DNA of 64,000 nucleotides from Phocaeicola massiliensis B84634 = Timone 84634 = DSM 17679 = JCM 13223 (GTDB taxonomy: Bacteria; Bacteroidota; Bacteroidia; Bacteroidales; Bacteroidaceae): the NCBI RefSeq assembly GCF_000382445.1, contig NZ_KB905472.1, positions 2,218,602 through 2,282,601 on the forward strand, written 5' to 3'. Below, piece after piece: positions 36,401 to 42,747 of the stretch. Below the pieces are notes generated by a model. It worked only from the letters and a program-made list of their open reading frames with translations, searched no databases and was not told where the DNA came from. Numbering within the stretch: position 1 is the first letter of the stretch; the number at the start of each line of letters is the position of its first letter. The translations under genes were made by a program, and so were the position numbers.

Positions 36401-37358
36401 CGAGGTAGTAAAAGTCAGCGGTAAGATTTATACCCGTTCGGGAAGTTCGTGCATCTGCAAACCGGAACAAAATATCCATGAATTCATAGCAGCACGACGT
36501 AATCTGAAATTAGACTCTGTAGCTCGGAAACCGGAATTTCCAACCCTGTTCTCTGCCGAAAGAAACGAATATATCTTTGACGAGTCTGCTCCGGTAACAG
36601 CTACTCCGGATATCACTGAGAACAATTCCCATGAGAGCATTTCACTTTCTCTTTTTGACAATCCGCAAGAAGAGAGTATAAATGCGCCCGGCCCAGTCAT
36701 TGCAGTCCCCACTCCAAAGAAGAAAAAGGCTACTTTCAATATTCAGACATCAGTCTTACGTCCCAACCCTCTACAAAAGAAAACGGAACTGGGCTATAAC
36801 AGTAATTTCCAATTCATATCATTCTTCAATAATGGCAAAATAGCCGGTTCCACCAGTCCCAAAATCGGAATATGGGGAGAAGATAGTGGAAAAGTAATCT
36901 GTTCGTATGATACAGAAGGAGATGAAGAGCTATTGGTCAGTGTCTTTAAAACAGGAGAAATCGGCATTTCCAACTTAAAGAAAGGCTTTTCACAACTTAA
37001 TTCTCCTATCGTCTTTGTCGATAATGTCAATGAATTGTTCTTTTGCAGCCCGGCATCAAAAGACAAATTCCTGCTTTTGATAGCCGAAAAAGACGGAGTC
37101 AAACGCTATCGCATTATCCGCCTAAGTGATTTTGACAAGCCTTTGGGAATACAACCCAAACTATATACCCTCTTGGTACCGGATAAAGGAAACTATATAT
37201 TTGCTGAGATATTGGACAAAAATATAATGGGAAAAATAGAAGATGACAAGATAACGCTCAATAGTTTTGACCAATACAATGCCGGACACTACTGGGAACA
37301 TACCTCTTATAAAAATGGTTTGGATACCATTAGCAAATTATGCAACCTTCCCTACTAA
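33462..37358 (+). CDS. Very large protein with AlbA_2/Schlafen-like domain, function unknown
   Basis: The 1298-residue protein has no signal peptide. Residues to about 430 are helical and TPR-like. About 440-545 may include an S1/OB-like strand set (GVILDEQYRGVKAILPLTQ, YKVKVLSSSNEGVRVSLASR). About 860-1010 is a clear AlbA_2 (Schlafen-type) domain: VEREFKSSAF, ARVIASFMNTDGGTLYIGV, VVKVSGKIYTRSGSS. The C-terminal 250 residues look beta-rich and propeller-like (FNNGKIAGSTSPKIGIWG). AlbA_2 proteins may bind or cut nucleic acid; nothing more is known. It follows rlmH by 35 bp. Confidence 0.75.
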   Translation: MAENNTPLNIEKVVSFIKEDIFSKEYHCPYTDAAIVLETLRKLHEEHDLKWIEQAARYYALYSHNLLQDEEEDPQYHQTAYRLYTWISEGSRYLQTVYPEQLAAKREEMEQYIESLRARRNALNLIKDKQADSFIRTMLYKLQASDYLLYASHKIEMFLYFLAYDKSLLRKQLPIIAETIYLLKKNGVISDNHNATLQNILKLEIEQYEIIISELWYTNAQCVLQTKIEEAIHLIVLSLLSNKVPFEETDNTRILSARIYRYLSRLDTPFSSQLKNKAYTMLTGESSLEKRLDWEHLLNFELNRFIAQMVNIRIDELNMPAEPQDNKWKQYSNGHNTLTLDKDGFTLSTLFPHSAHTWKGRKERAALMENRVFIALFSKPTYLFNNCKSIAELQLYWHQLTEDYPLYECNQPESLQNSSILETSFTETKDSNTKYPSANEEITIGIIGPDRTRQYLEGVILDEQYRGVKAILPLTQINACYFCIENFENYFSSNDTYKVKVLSSSNEGVRVSLASRYNEFVYAENVKRKKIPAMIADCEGNKIKWLLITGATSTTPINRWIKPRVGDIYQVEFPDNNTFLNNNINIGKVKADISAEAFYQEVHTHLQEFFTHLREYQNNTLERQIKEQTLKLKNNPFVNALQKIDIQSVLSSDVAETYIMEEEQETEEKTKKSGKAENKTWPINEEVAKELIFCLDQLSKELNEPNEQFNAYNFLRLLCLFSGEKEKATYYGLCAEYIYNINQIAILPSGERFSHDNIQRFNILLARMEQLGIKQYGITFEFCQKIVHILSLMADNNTDRLKQLMQSEDLTIAELARYFCMSTLLSKEDTELQHIIYKNINSLLGIKEQKKEEAPSIPVYFGHEGVEREFKSSAFGHAKKDAREDQSMVLARVIASFMNTDGGTLYIGVNDKGYLTGIQEDLKLVHNDCDIYLRTVNHNIICLLGEGKEDYNRYQEYIRCNFQEYGKERIVLAFRVAPINEVVKVSGKIYTRSGSSCICKPEQNIHEFIAARRNLKLDSVARKPEFPTLFSAERNEYIFDESAPVTATPDITENNSHESISLSLFDNPQEESINAPGPVIAVPTPKKKKATFNIQTSVLRPNPLQKKTELGYNSNFQFISFFNNGKIAGSTSPKIGIWGEDSGKVICSYDTEGDEELLVSVFKTGEIGISNLKKGFSQLNSPIVFVDNVNELFFCSPASKDKFLLLIAEKDGVKRYRIIRLSDFDKPLGIQPKLYTLLVPDKGNYIFAEILDKNIMGKIEDDKITLNSFDQYNAGHYWEHTSYKNGLDTISKLCNLPY

Positions 37359-37376
37359 AAGGGAAAGGTTGCATAA
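37339..37376. terminator. Bidirectional terminator between convergent genes
   Basis: TTATGCAACCTTCCCT pairs with AGGGAAAGGTTGCATAA (one bulge) with a 6-nt loop; the left arm overlaps the end of the 1298-residue gene. T-rich DNA follows on the plus strand (37379-37388), and A-rich DNA precedes it. It serves both this gene and the convergent exonuclease-fold gene. Confidence 0.7.
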
Positions 37377-37379
37377 CCT

Positions 37380-38393
37380 TTATTTTTTTCCTATTTCAAA
37401 ATCTACACATACCGGTAAGTGATCGCTAAAACCACCATGATATTTCCTCCCCCAATAAGTACGGAAAGGAATGTCACCGCCGTATTTTTCGTCTTCTTCC
37501 AATAAGAATGGGAATCTCACGATCTGTGCTTTGTCGTAAGAAGTCCGAATACCGGCATGTCCCTGCAACAGGAAACCGGACACAATCAATTGGTCAAGTA
37601 TTCCCCACTCACCACGGTAACGGTAAGTTCCGTCTTTACGTCCATCCATCAGATTGTATAACTTCGTAGCCTGCACTTCTCCTTTCGGAGCTACGGCACC
37701 CAGTACTTTAGCTATCGAATTATTGGTAGGATAATCATTGAAATCACCCATAATCAAAATATTGGGATGCCGGCGGACGTTCATCAGGGAATCAACCGAA
37801 GCATGCAGTATCTGTGCGGTGAACAAACGATAAGGTTCACTCTTTTCCTCACCCCCGGAACGTGAGGGCATATGACATACAAATACATCCAATGTATCGC
37901 CCGACAACACCTGCCCTGTCACATGAAGAATGTCACGGGTAGGCGTCCTGTCAATCTCTTCGTTCGGAATACGAATGGAGTTTTTGCCAAGCAATTTAAA
38001 GCTTCCACGCTGATAAAGCAATGCCACATCAATGCCACGCTGATCGGGAGAGTCGGTCATGACATACCGATAACCGGCTTCACGCAAAGGCGAATATTCA
38101 GTAAGGTCTTTCATGCAATGGTCATTTTCCACCTCGCACAGACCAACCAAATCCGGCACATCCTTCACACCTGTCGCTACAATCACTTTGGCTATCTTTG
38201 CCAGTTTATCATTGTATCTTGCCCGAGTCCATCCTTTGGGAGCATCAGGTAAAAACTCATAATCGTTTTTTAATGTGTCATGCTGACAATCGAACAAGTT
38301 TTCCACATTGTAAAACATGACTCTGAAAGGTTCTTGAGCATAAGCAACCCCGACCAAACAGCATACGCATAGAAATAGGATGATTTTCCTCAT
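37380..38393 (-). CDS. Endonuclease/exonuclease/phosphatase-fold protein, exported
   Basis: The 337-residue protein has a signal peptide ending AYAQE, then FRVMFYNVENLFDCQHD (EEP start), VGLCEVEND with the metal-binding Glu, VFVCHMPSRSGG, ILIMGDFNDYPTN and FSDHLPVCVDF as the catalytic His end. The family hydrolyses phosphodiesters. A periplasmic or surface nuclease/phosphatase role is likely but the substrate is unknown. It begins 16 bp after the pepD stop on the same strand. Confidence 0.88.
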   Translation of the reverse strand: MRKIILFLCVCCLVGVAYAQEPFRVMFYNVENLFDCQHDTLKNDYEFLPDAPKGWTRARYNDKLAKIAKVIVATGVKDVPDLVGLCEVENDHCMKDLTEYSPLREAGYRYVMTDSPDQRGIDVALLYQRGSFKLLGKNSIRIPNEEIDRTPTRDILHVTGQVLSGDTLDVFVCHMPSRSGGEEKSEPYRLFTAQILHASVDSLMNVRRHPNILIMGDFNDYPTNNSIAKVLGAVAPKGEVQATKLYNLMDGRKDGTYRYRGEWGILDQLIVSGFLLQGHAGIRTSYDKAQIVRFPFLLEEDEKYGGDIPFRTYWGRKYHGGFSDHLPVCVDFEIGKK

Positions 38394-38409
38394 GTCTTAT
38401 TTATTAGAA

Positions 38410-39864
38410 TTATTTTTCGGGTACATGTACCAACACATCCAGCAAATGACGCCAGAATTTGTCTACCGTCGGTATCAGCATACGTTCATCCGGTGAATGA
38501 ACTCCACGCAAAGTCGGTCCGAAAGAAACCATATCCAACGAAGGATATTTCTCCAGGAACAAACCGCATTCCAGTCCGGCATGAATAGCTTTTACTTTCG
38601 GCTCCACACCAAACAATTTCTTATAGCTGTCTACAGCAACTTTCAGAATAGGTGAAGACGGATTAGGTTTCCAGCCCGGATATCCCTCACCTGTAGTCAC
38701 TTCAGCACCACCCAGCATAAAAGCAGAACGAATCATTTCCGACATATCCTTGCGAGAGGACAAAATAGCACTTCGCTGGCTTGTCACAATCTTTATCTTT
38801 CTGTCTGCCTGCTTGACAGAAGCCAGATTAGAAGATGTCTCCACCAGTCCCGGAATATCCTGGCTCATCGCATACACGCCGTTATGAACAGCATAAACCG
38901 CTTTCAGCAGACGACCGGCGGTTACCATATCAATAGCCTCCTTACAGGGAGCTTCGGAAGACAGCTCGGTTTTCAGATTAGGTTCGGTCACTGCAAATTC
39001 ATTCTCTATCTCAGCCGTATAAATATTTAAATCCACACGCACCGACTCTTTATCCTTCATCGGAACCGCACAAAGTGCCCGTGCTTCACGCGGAATGGCA
39101 TTGTGAAGATTTCCTCCGTCTATTTCACACAAATACATCGGATATTTAGCAGCCAGCTGAGTCAGGAAGCGAACCAATAATTTATTGGCATTGGCTCTTC
39201 CCTTATTTATATCATCACCGGAATGGCCACCGGTCAAGCCCTTTACTGCTACACTAAAATAAAAATAATCTTGTGGTGCAGGAACCGGCTGATAAGCAAA
39301 TTCAGCCGTCGTGTTAGCTCCTCCGGCACAACCGATAAACAATTCACCTTCGTCTTCCGAGTCAAGATTAATGAGAATATCTCCACTCATAAATCCTTCT
39401 TTCAACGCAAATGCACCCGTCAATCCGGTTTCTTCATCTACTGTAAAAAGACATTCCAACGGTCCGTGCTCAATATCGTCAGATGCCAATATAGCCAACT
39501 CGGTAGCTACCCCTATTCCATTGTCAGCACCTAAAGTCGTACCTTTTGCCTTCAACCATTCTCCGTCAATCACAGTTTCAATCGGATCGGTCAGGAAGTC
39601 GTGCTCCACATCGCTGTTCTTTTCACAAACCATATCTATATGTGATTGCAGAATCACCGTCTTCAGATTCTCTCTACCCGGAGTTGCCGGCTTCTTAATC
39701 AACACATTTCCGGCTTCATCCGTCTTGGTTTCCAAACCGTGTTTCTCACCAAATGCTTTTAAATAAGCAATTATTTTCTCTTCCCTTTTAGAGGGACGGG
39801 GTACCTGGCATATTTCTTCAAAATAATGAAAAACAGAGGCCGGTTTCAAATCCTTTTTATCCAT
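38410..39864 (-). CDS. pepD: Aminoacyl-histidine dipeptidase PepD (M20 family)
   Basis: The 484-residue protein has ILQSHIDMVCEKN, LGADNGIGVATELAIL, VDEETGLTGAF, INLDSEDEGELFIGCAGG and a C-terminal GLECGLF/GPTLRGVHSPDE block, matching PepD of the M20 family. The His, Asp and Glu of the di-zinc site are visible. It cleaves Xaa-His and other dipeptides in the cytoplasm. It is probably co-transcribed with the downstream exonuclease-fold gene. Confidence 0.94.
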   Translation of the reverse strand: MDKKDLKPASVFHYFEEICQVPRPSKREEKIIAYLKAFGEKHGLETKTDEAGNVLIKKPATPGRENLKTVILQSHIDMVCEKNSDVEHDFLTDPIETVIDGEWLKAKGTTLGADNGIGVATELAILASDDIEHGPLECLFTVDEETGLTGAFALKEGFMSGDILINLDSEDEGELFIGCAGGANTTAEFAYQPVPAPQDYFYFSVAVKGLTGGHSGDDINKGRANANKLLVRFLTQLAAKYPMYLCEIDGGNLHNAIPREARALCAVPMKDKESVRVDLNIYTAEIENEFAVTEPNLKTELSSEAPCKEAIDMVTAGRLLKAVYAVHNGVYAMSQDIPGLVETSSNLASVKQADRKIKIVTSQRSAILSSRKDMSEMIRSAFMLGGAEVTTGEGYPGWKPNPSSPILKVAVDSYKKLFGVEPKVKAIHAGLECGLFLEKYPSLDMVSFGPTLRGVHSPDERMLIPTVDKFWRHLLDVLVHVPEK

Positions 39865-40038
39865 ATCTATAATTGGTATTAGTGCAAAATCTAATTGTAG
39901 TTTTGCAAAAATTAGTTAAATCAATATATTTAACCGACTCCTTCCTCTTTTTTAATGGAAAAAGAGAAAGCTAAGTCACTTCAAAAGTCTATATTTGCTC
40001 TGCAAATGTAGAGTTCTGTTCGGAAATGCTCAAATAAA

Positions 40039-40070
40039 TTTGGCATTTCGCTCACCTTACACTAACTTTG
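40039..40070 (+). promoter_or_regulatory. Bacteroidetes promoter upstream of the small membrane protein gene
   Basis: TTTG (40039-40042), 20 nt, then TAACTTTG (40063-40070), an excellent match to the Bacteroides consensus. The start codon is 20 nt downstream. Confidence 0.75.
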
Positions 40071-40089
40071 CACCACAAAAATAATAGAA

Positions 40090-40314
40090 ATGCTTGATAC
40101 TCTCTTTATAACAGTGTTAATAGTTGCTATATGTATAGCATTATTATGTATAGGAATCTTCATAAAAGGAAAGTTCCCCAATACACATGTCAGTGGTAAT
40201 AAAGCACTTCGGAAGAAAGGAATCGGATGTGTACAGTCACAAGACCGTGAAGCACAGAAAATAAATAAAAGAGCGATTCCCGAAGTAGAAAAACAAGGCA
40301 AAGAAGAAAAATAA
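40090..40314 (+). CDS. Small membrane protein, function unknown
   Basis: The 74-residue protein has one N-terminal transmembrane helix (LFITVLIVAICIALLCIGIF) and then a conserved-looking soluble tail FPNTHVSGNKALRKKGIGC, followed by a charged C-terminus. I know this pattern only as a conserved Bacteroidales hypothetical. It is followed after 28 bp by the OmpH-like gene, suggesting co-expression. Confidence 0.75.
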   Translation: MLDTLFITVLIVAICIALLCIGIFIKGKFPNTHVSGNKALRKKGIGCVQSQDREAQKINKRAIPEVEKQGKEEK

Positions 40315-40342
40315 CTAATAAAAACATACGTAAAAAAAGATT

Positions 40343-40960
40343 ATGAAAAGAACAAATTTCATCCTGAATGGATTTTTAGCGTTGGCCACCGTGCTGGTAT
40401 TTGCACAATGTACCGACAAAAACAACAATGCTTCTACTACTTCTAATGTTGCTCCCGTTGCGGGTGTTGCCGGTTCTTCCAACATGAAGATTGCTTACGT
40501 AGAAATCGATTCACTGCTCACCAAATATAATTTTTGGAACGACTTGAATGAAGCCATGATAAGCAAGGAAGAAAACATCCGTACTACCTTGAATGAAAAA
40601 GGTAAAAAACTGGAAGCCGAAGCCAGAGAATTTGAACGTAAACTTCAAAACGGAGGTTTTGCAAGCCGTGAACGTGCAGAACAGGAACAGATGCGTTTAA
40701 TGAAACAGCAGCAGGATTTGCAGGCTTTGCAACAGAAATTGAGTGCAGAACTTGCAGATGAGAACCAAAAGAACAGCTTACAATTGCGTGACTCTATCAA
40801 CTCATTCCTGAAAATATATAACCAAAACAAAGGTTACGATTTGATTATCAGCAATACCGGCTTTGACAACTTGCTATATGCAAACCCTGCATACAACATT
40901 ACTCAGGAAATCATTGACGGATTGAACGCACGTTATACTTCGTCTACAACAAAGAAATAA
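40343..40960 (+). CDS. OmpH/Skp-family periplasmic chaperone-like lipoprotein
   Basis: The 205-residue protein has an N-terminal lipoprotein signal (LATVLVFAQC), a low-complexity linker, then the Skp fold: the strand MKIAYVEIDSLLTKYNFW, a long coiled coil rich in E, R, K and Q (about 75-150), and the C-terminal strand YDLIISNTGFDNLLYANP. Skp-type proteins carry unfolded outer-membrane proteins through the periplasm. It is the last host gene before the prophage. Confidence 0.88.
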   Translation: MKRTNFILNGFLALATVLVFAQCTDKNNNASTTSNVAPVAGVAGSSNMKIAYVEIDSLLTKYNFWNDLNEAMISKEENIRTTLNEKGKKLEAEAREFERKLQNGGFASRERAEQEQMRLMKQQQDLQALQQKLSAELADENQKNSLQLRDSINSFLKIYNQNKGYDLIISNTGFDNLLYANPAYNITQEIIDGLNARYTSSTTKK

Positions 40961-40984
40961 ATCGGGAATATCCCAATCAAAAAA

Positions 40985-41025
40985 AATAAGAATCCGAAAT
41001 GGTCAGGCTGTTTCGGATTCTTATT
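40985..41025 (+). terminator. Strong terminator after the OmpH-like gene
   Basis: AATAAGAATCCGAAA and TTTCGGATTCTTATT form a perfect 15-bp stem with an 11-nt loop, followed by a T-tract. It marks the last clearly host-derived element before the prophage. Confidence 0.9.
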
Positions 41026-41089
41026 TTTTTAGCCTGTCATTCAACAAAAAGCTTTCTACAGGCGTTTATTATATAAAAGTATAATCGGC

Positions 41090-41152
41090 AAAACGAAATG
41101 CGAGCGGTATAAAAAACGAAATGCGATAATCAGGGTATAAAACGAAATGTGA
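41090..41152. repeat. Three direct 14-bp repeats, probable transposase end-binding sites
   Basis: AAAACGAAATGYGA occurs at 41090-41103, 41113-41126 and 41139-41152, spaced 23 and 26 bp. The second and third are preceded by GTATAA. Multiple phased sites close to the element border, on the host-proximal side of the first phage gene, are what MuA-type transposases require. The wording CGAAA also recalls the Mu end consensus, though that similarity is weak. Confidence 0.65.
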
Positions 41153-41179
41153 AAAAATTATCGCACACGCACGATATAA

Positions 41180-41221
41180 AAAGGCTTTCAAACGTCATTT
41201 GAATGGTGTTTGAAAGCCTTT
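41180..41221 (-). terminator. Terminator of the prophage minus-strand operon
   Basis: AAAGGCTTTCAAAC (41180-41193) and GTTTGAAAGCCTTT (41208-41221) form a 14-bp perfect stem. On the minus strand it is followed by a short T-run. It lies about 80 bp after the methylase stop. Confidence 0.75.
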
Positions 41222-41299
41222 AAAATTATGCATTTTCACATAAAAAATACGTTCCAATATTTGTGCAATTCATTAGAAATGACTATCTTTATACAGTAT

Positions 41300-42142
41300 T
41301 TAGGAGGCATCTGTTGCATCAACATCGCTGCTGTCTTTGTAATCAAACAAAGTTCGCTGCGGGTGTTCTTCATAATTGCATACCATCCATTCCTCCTGCT
41401 TTCTTCGGCTCGTCTTTGATGCGCTGATGGTTCTTTCTACCCGGTGGATTATCCATCCGTTTTTGTTTGCGTATTCCTCTATCATTGGCAGGGGAAACAT
41501 TGTCAGCATGAACTTACCTTTCACCTGCTCCAAAAGCTGCAGGAGCTTCTCCATGCAATACTCATCAAATGTACCCTCGTAATGGCCGCAATCACTGTTT
41601 ATATACGGCGGATCCACAAAATGAAACGTATCGGGCGAGTCATAAGTGGAGATGACATCCAGCGCATCCCGGTTCTCTATGGTCACGTTATCAAGCCGGG
41701 CGCATAGCCATTCCGTGAACTCATCCTTTGCGTTACGCAGTTTTTTCGGCATTCCACCACCAAAGTCATAGCCGAACGAACCGTCCATCATGCTGGCAAA
41801 GGACATTTTACACAACGCCCAAACAGCCCACGCCCGCTGTACCGGCTGAAAGAATTGAGGATACTGCAGGATATGTCCGGCATGGGCGTGCATATCCCGG
41901 CTGTGCAAAGTCTTTTCAATCTCCTGTTTCAGGTCACGATAATAGACTTTAGCCATCCAATAGAAGTTCGTTATATCCATGCTAATATCGTTTATAACCT
42001 CGCCATCAGCCGGACGCTTGGCAAACAATACTGCAGCACCGCCGCAGAAAGCCTCTGTATAAAGTTTATGACTTGGGATCAGAGGCAGAATATGTTTAAG
42101 GAGGGTTTGCTTGCCTCCGTAGTAAGAAATAGGCGTTTTCAT
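41300..42142 (-). CDS. D12-class DNA adenine N6-methyltransferase
   Basis: The 280-residue protein has the SAM-binding start PISYYGGKQTLLKHILPLIP, then YTEAFCGGAAVLFAKRP, VINDI and the catalytic FVDPPYINSD (DPPY motif), the Dam/D12 pattern. No partner nuclease is present, so it is a solitary phage methylase. It may protect phage DNA from host restriction or affect regulation. Its position at the end of a Mu-like genome is analogous to mom of phage Mu, although the enzyme family differs. Confidence 0.9.
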   Translation of the reverse strand: MKTPISYYGGKQTLLKHILPLIPSHKLYTEAFCGGAAVLFAKRPADGEVINDISMDITNFYWMAKVYYRDLKQEIEKTLHSRDMHAHAGHILQYPQFFQPVQRAWAVWALCKMSFASMMDGSFGYDFGGGMPKKLRNAKDEFTEWLCARLDNVTIENRDALDVISTYDSPDTFHFVDPPYINSDCGHYEGTFDEYCMEKLLQLLEQVKGKFMLTMFPLPMIEEYANKNGWIIHRVERTISASKTSRRKQEEWMVCNYEEHPQRTLFDYKDSSDVDATDAS

Positions 42143-42165
42143 TACTCTATTTTTTTAATTGTTAC

Positions 42166-42173
42166 TATCTTTG
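42166..42173 (+). promoter_or_regulatory. -7 box TATCTTTG before the structured RNA element
   Basis: An exact TAnnTTTG match on the plus strand, about 5-7 nt before the first arm of the outer RNA stem. No good -33 box is seen. It overlaps the leader of the divergent methylase gene. Confidence 0.45.
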
Positions 42174-42177
42174 TGGC

Positions 42178-42301
42178 CTCACCACGTATGAAAGCAAAAA
42201 AGCGACACGTCGCAGCCCAAGGCTATATTGCCCCCGGCTGTGCGGCGTGTCGCATTTTGTTAGTACGTGGTGAGATACTACTAACAGGCCGGGGGCTTTT
42301 T
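42178..42301 (+). ncRNA. Candidate structured RNA with nested stems, competing pairings and terminator
   Basis: The outer stem is CTCACCACGTA (42178-42188) with TACGTGGTGAG (42264-42274), 11 bp. The inner stem is GCGACACGTCGCA (42202-42214) with TGCGGCGTGTCGC (42241-42253), 13 bp including one G-U. GCCCCCGGC in the inner loop (42230-42238) can instead pair with GCCGGGGGC (42288-42296), which is followed by TTTTT. GTTAGTA (42259-42265) can pair with TACTAAC (42279-42285), overlapping the outer stem. A 43-codon ORF from 42188 (MKAKKRHVAAQGYIAPGC...) also runs through it and may be a leader peptide. The class is not recognised. Confidence 0.5.
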
Positions 42302-42323
42302 CTTGCCTGCCCCCGATAGGCAT

Positions 42324-42734
42324 TTATCCGTTTATAAGCGCATCCGCTTGTTCCTTGCATTGTTCCCGGTAGGACTGAAAATCATCCCACTCGGAAATAA
42401 ACTCGGCAGCACGCTCATGCTCCGGATTGACAAGAGCTATCATTCGATTTGATTGGATTGCTTCCACTCTGCTTGCCGAGTACCTCGTGCGGATCAGACC
42501 GGAAACGAATTCGTCATAAGTAGCCTCTTTTGCTTCAATCAGAGTACCTCCATCCACCATATCACCCGTATAGGCGTATCCCAATACAGGAGCGGACACC
42601 GGTTCGGTCACCTCACCCGAACGGGCATCCGACTCAGGAGAATACTCCTCACGCTGCTCGTTCAGATAGCACAAATAATGTTCGTTATCGAACTTTGAAA
42701 AAGTCTTTTTTTCTGCATAAATCCCTTTGTACAT
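42324..42734 (-). CDS. Phage protein downstream of the DGR reverse transcriptase, possible tail-fibre assembly factor
   Basis: The 136-residue acidic protein reads YKGIYAEKKTFSKFDNEHYL at its start and ends in a helical, charged region (HERAAEFISEWDDFQSYREQ). I do not recognise a domain. It is not a typical Avd protein, which is basic and helical. Its place next to the DGR and its acidic, chaperone-like composition suggest a small tail-fibre assembly or accessory protein, a guess from context. ATG 42734 is preferred to the in-frame GTG at 42740; the RT stop lies 14 bp upstream. Confidence 0.6.
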   Translation of the reverse strand: MYKGIYAEKKTFSKFDNEHYLCYLNEQREEYSPESDARSGEVTEPVSAPVLGYAYTGDMVDGGTLIEAKEATYDEFVSGLIRTRYSASRVEAIQSNRMIALVNPEHERAAEFISEWDDFQSYREQCKEQADALING

Positions 42735-42747
42735 AATCACCGATATT

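Larger units (their letters stand above)
40961..41299. other. 339-bp host/prophage junction region
   Basis: It contains the ompH terminator, the presumed prophage end, three 14-bp direct repeats, and a terminator facing the phage minus-strand operon. No coding sequence is supported. The exact prophage terminus cannot be set. The only TG dinucleotide between the terminator and the first repeat is at 41035-41036, a candidate if the usual TG...CA rule of Mu-like ends holds. Confidence 0.55.

Noticed and set aside
41300..42142. Restriction-modification system
   Set aside because: The methylase has no neighbouring endonuclease or specificity subunit, so it is treated as a solitary phage methylase.
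42178..42301. Retron msr-msd
   Set aside because: The outer inverted arms resemble a1/a2, but the only RT nearby has DGR-type motifs, is on the other strand and is paired with a genuine TR/VR. No retron effector is present.
42324..42734. Avd accessory protein of the DGR
   Set aside because: Position fits, but Avd proteins are small, basic, four-helix bundles, whereas this one is acidic with beta-like segments and no Avd pattern.
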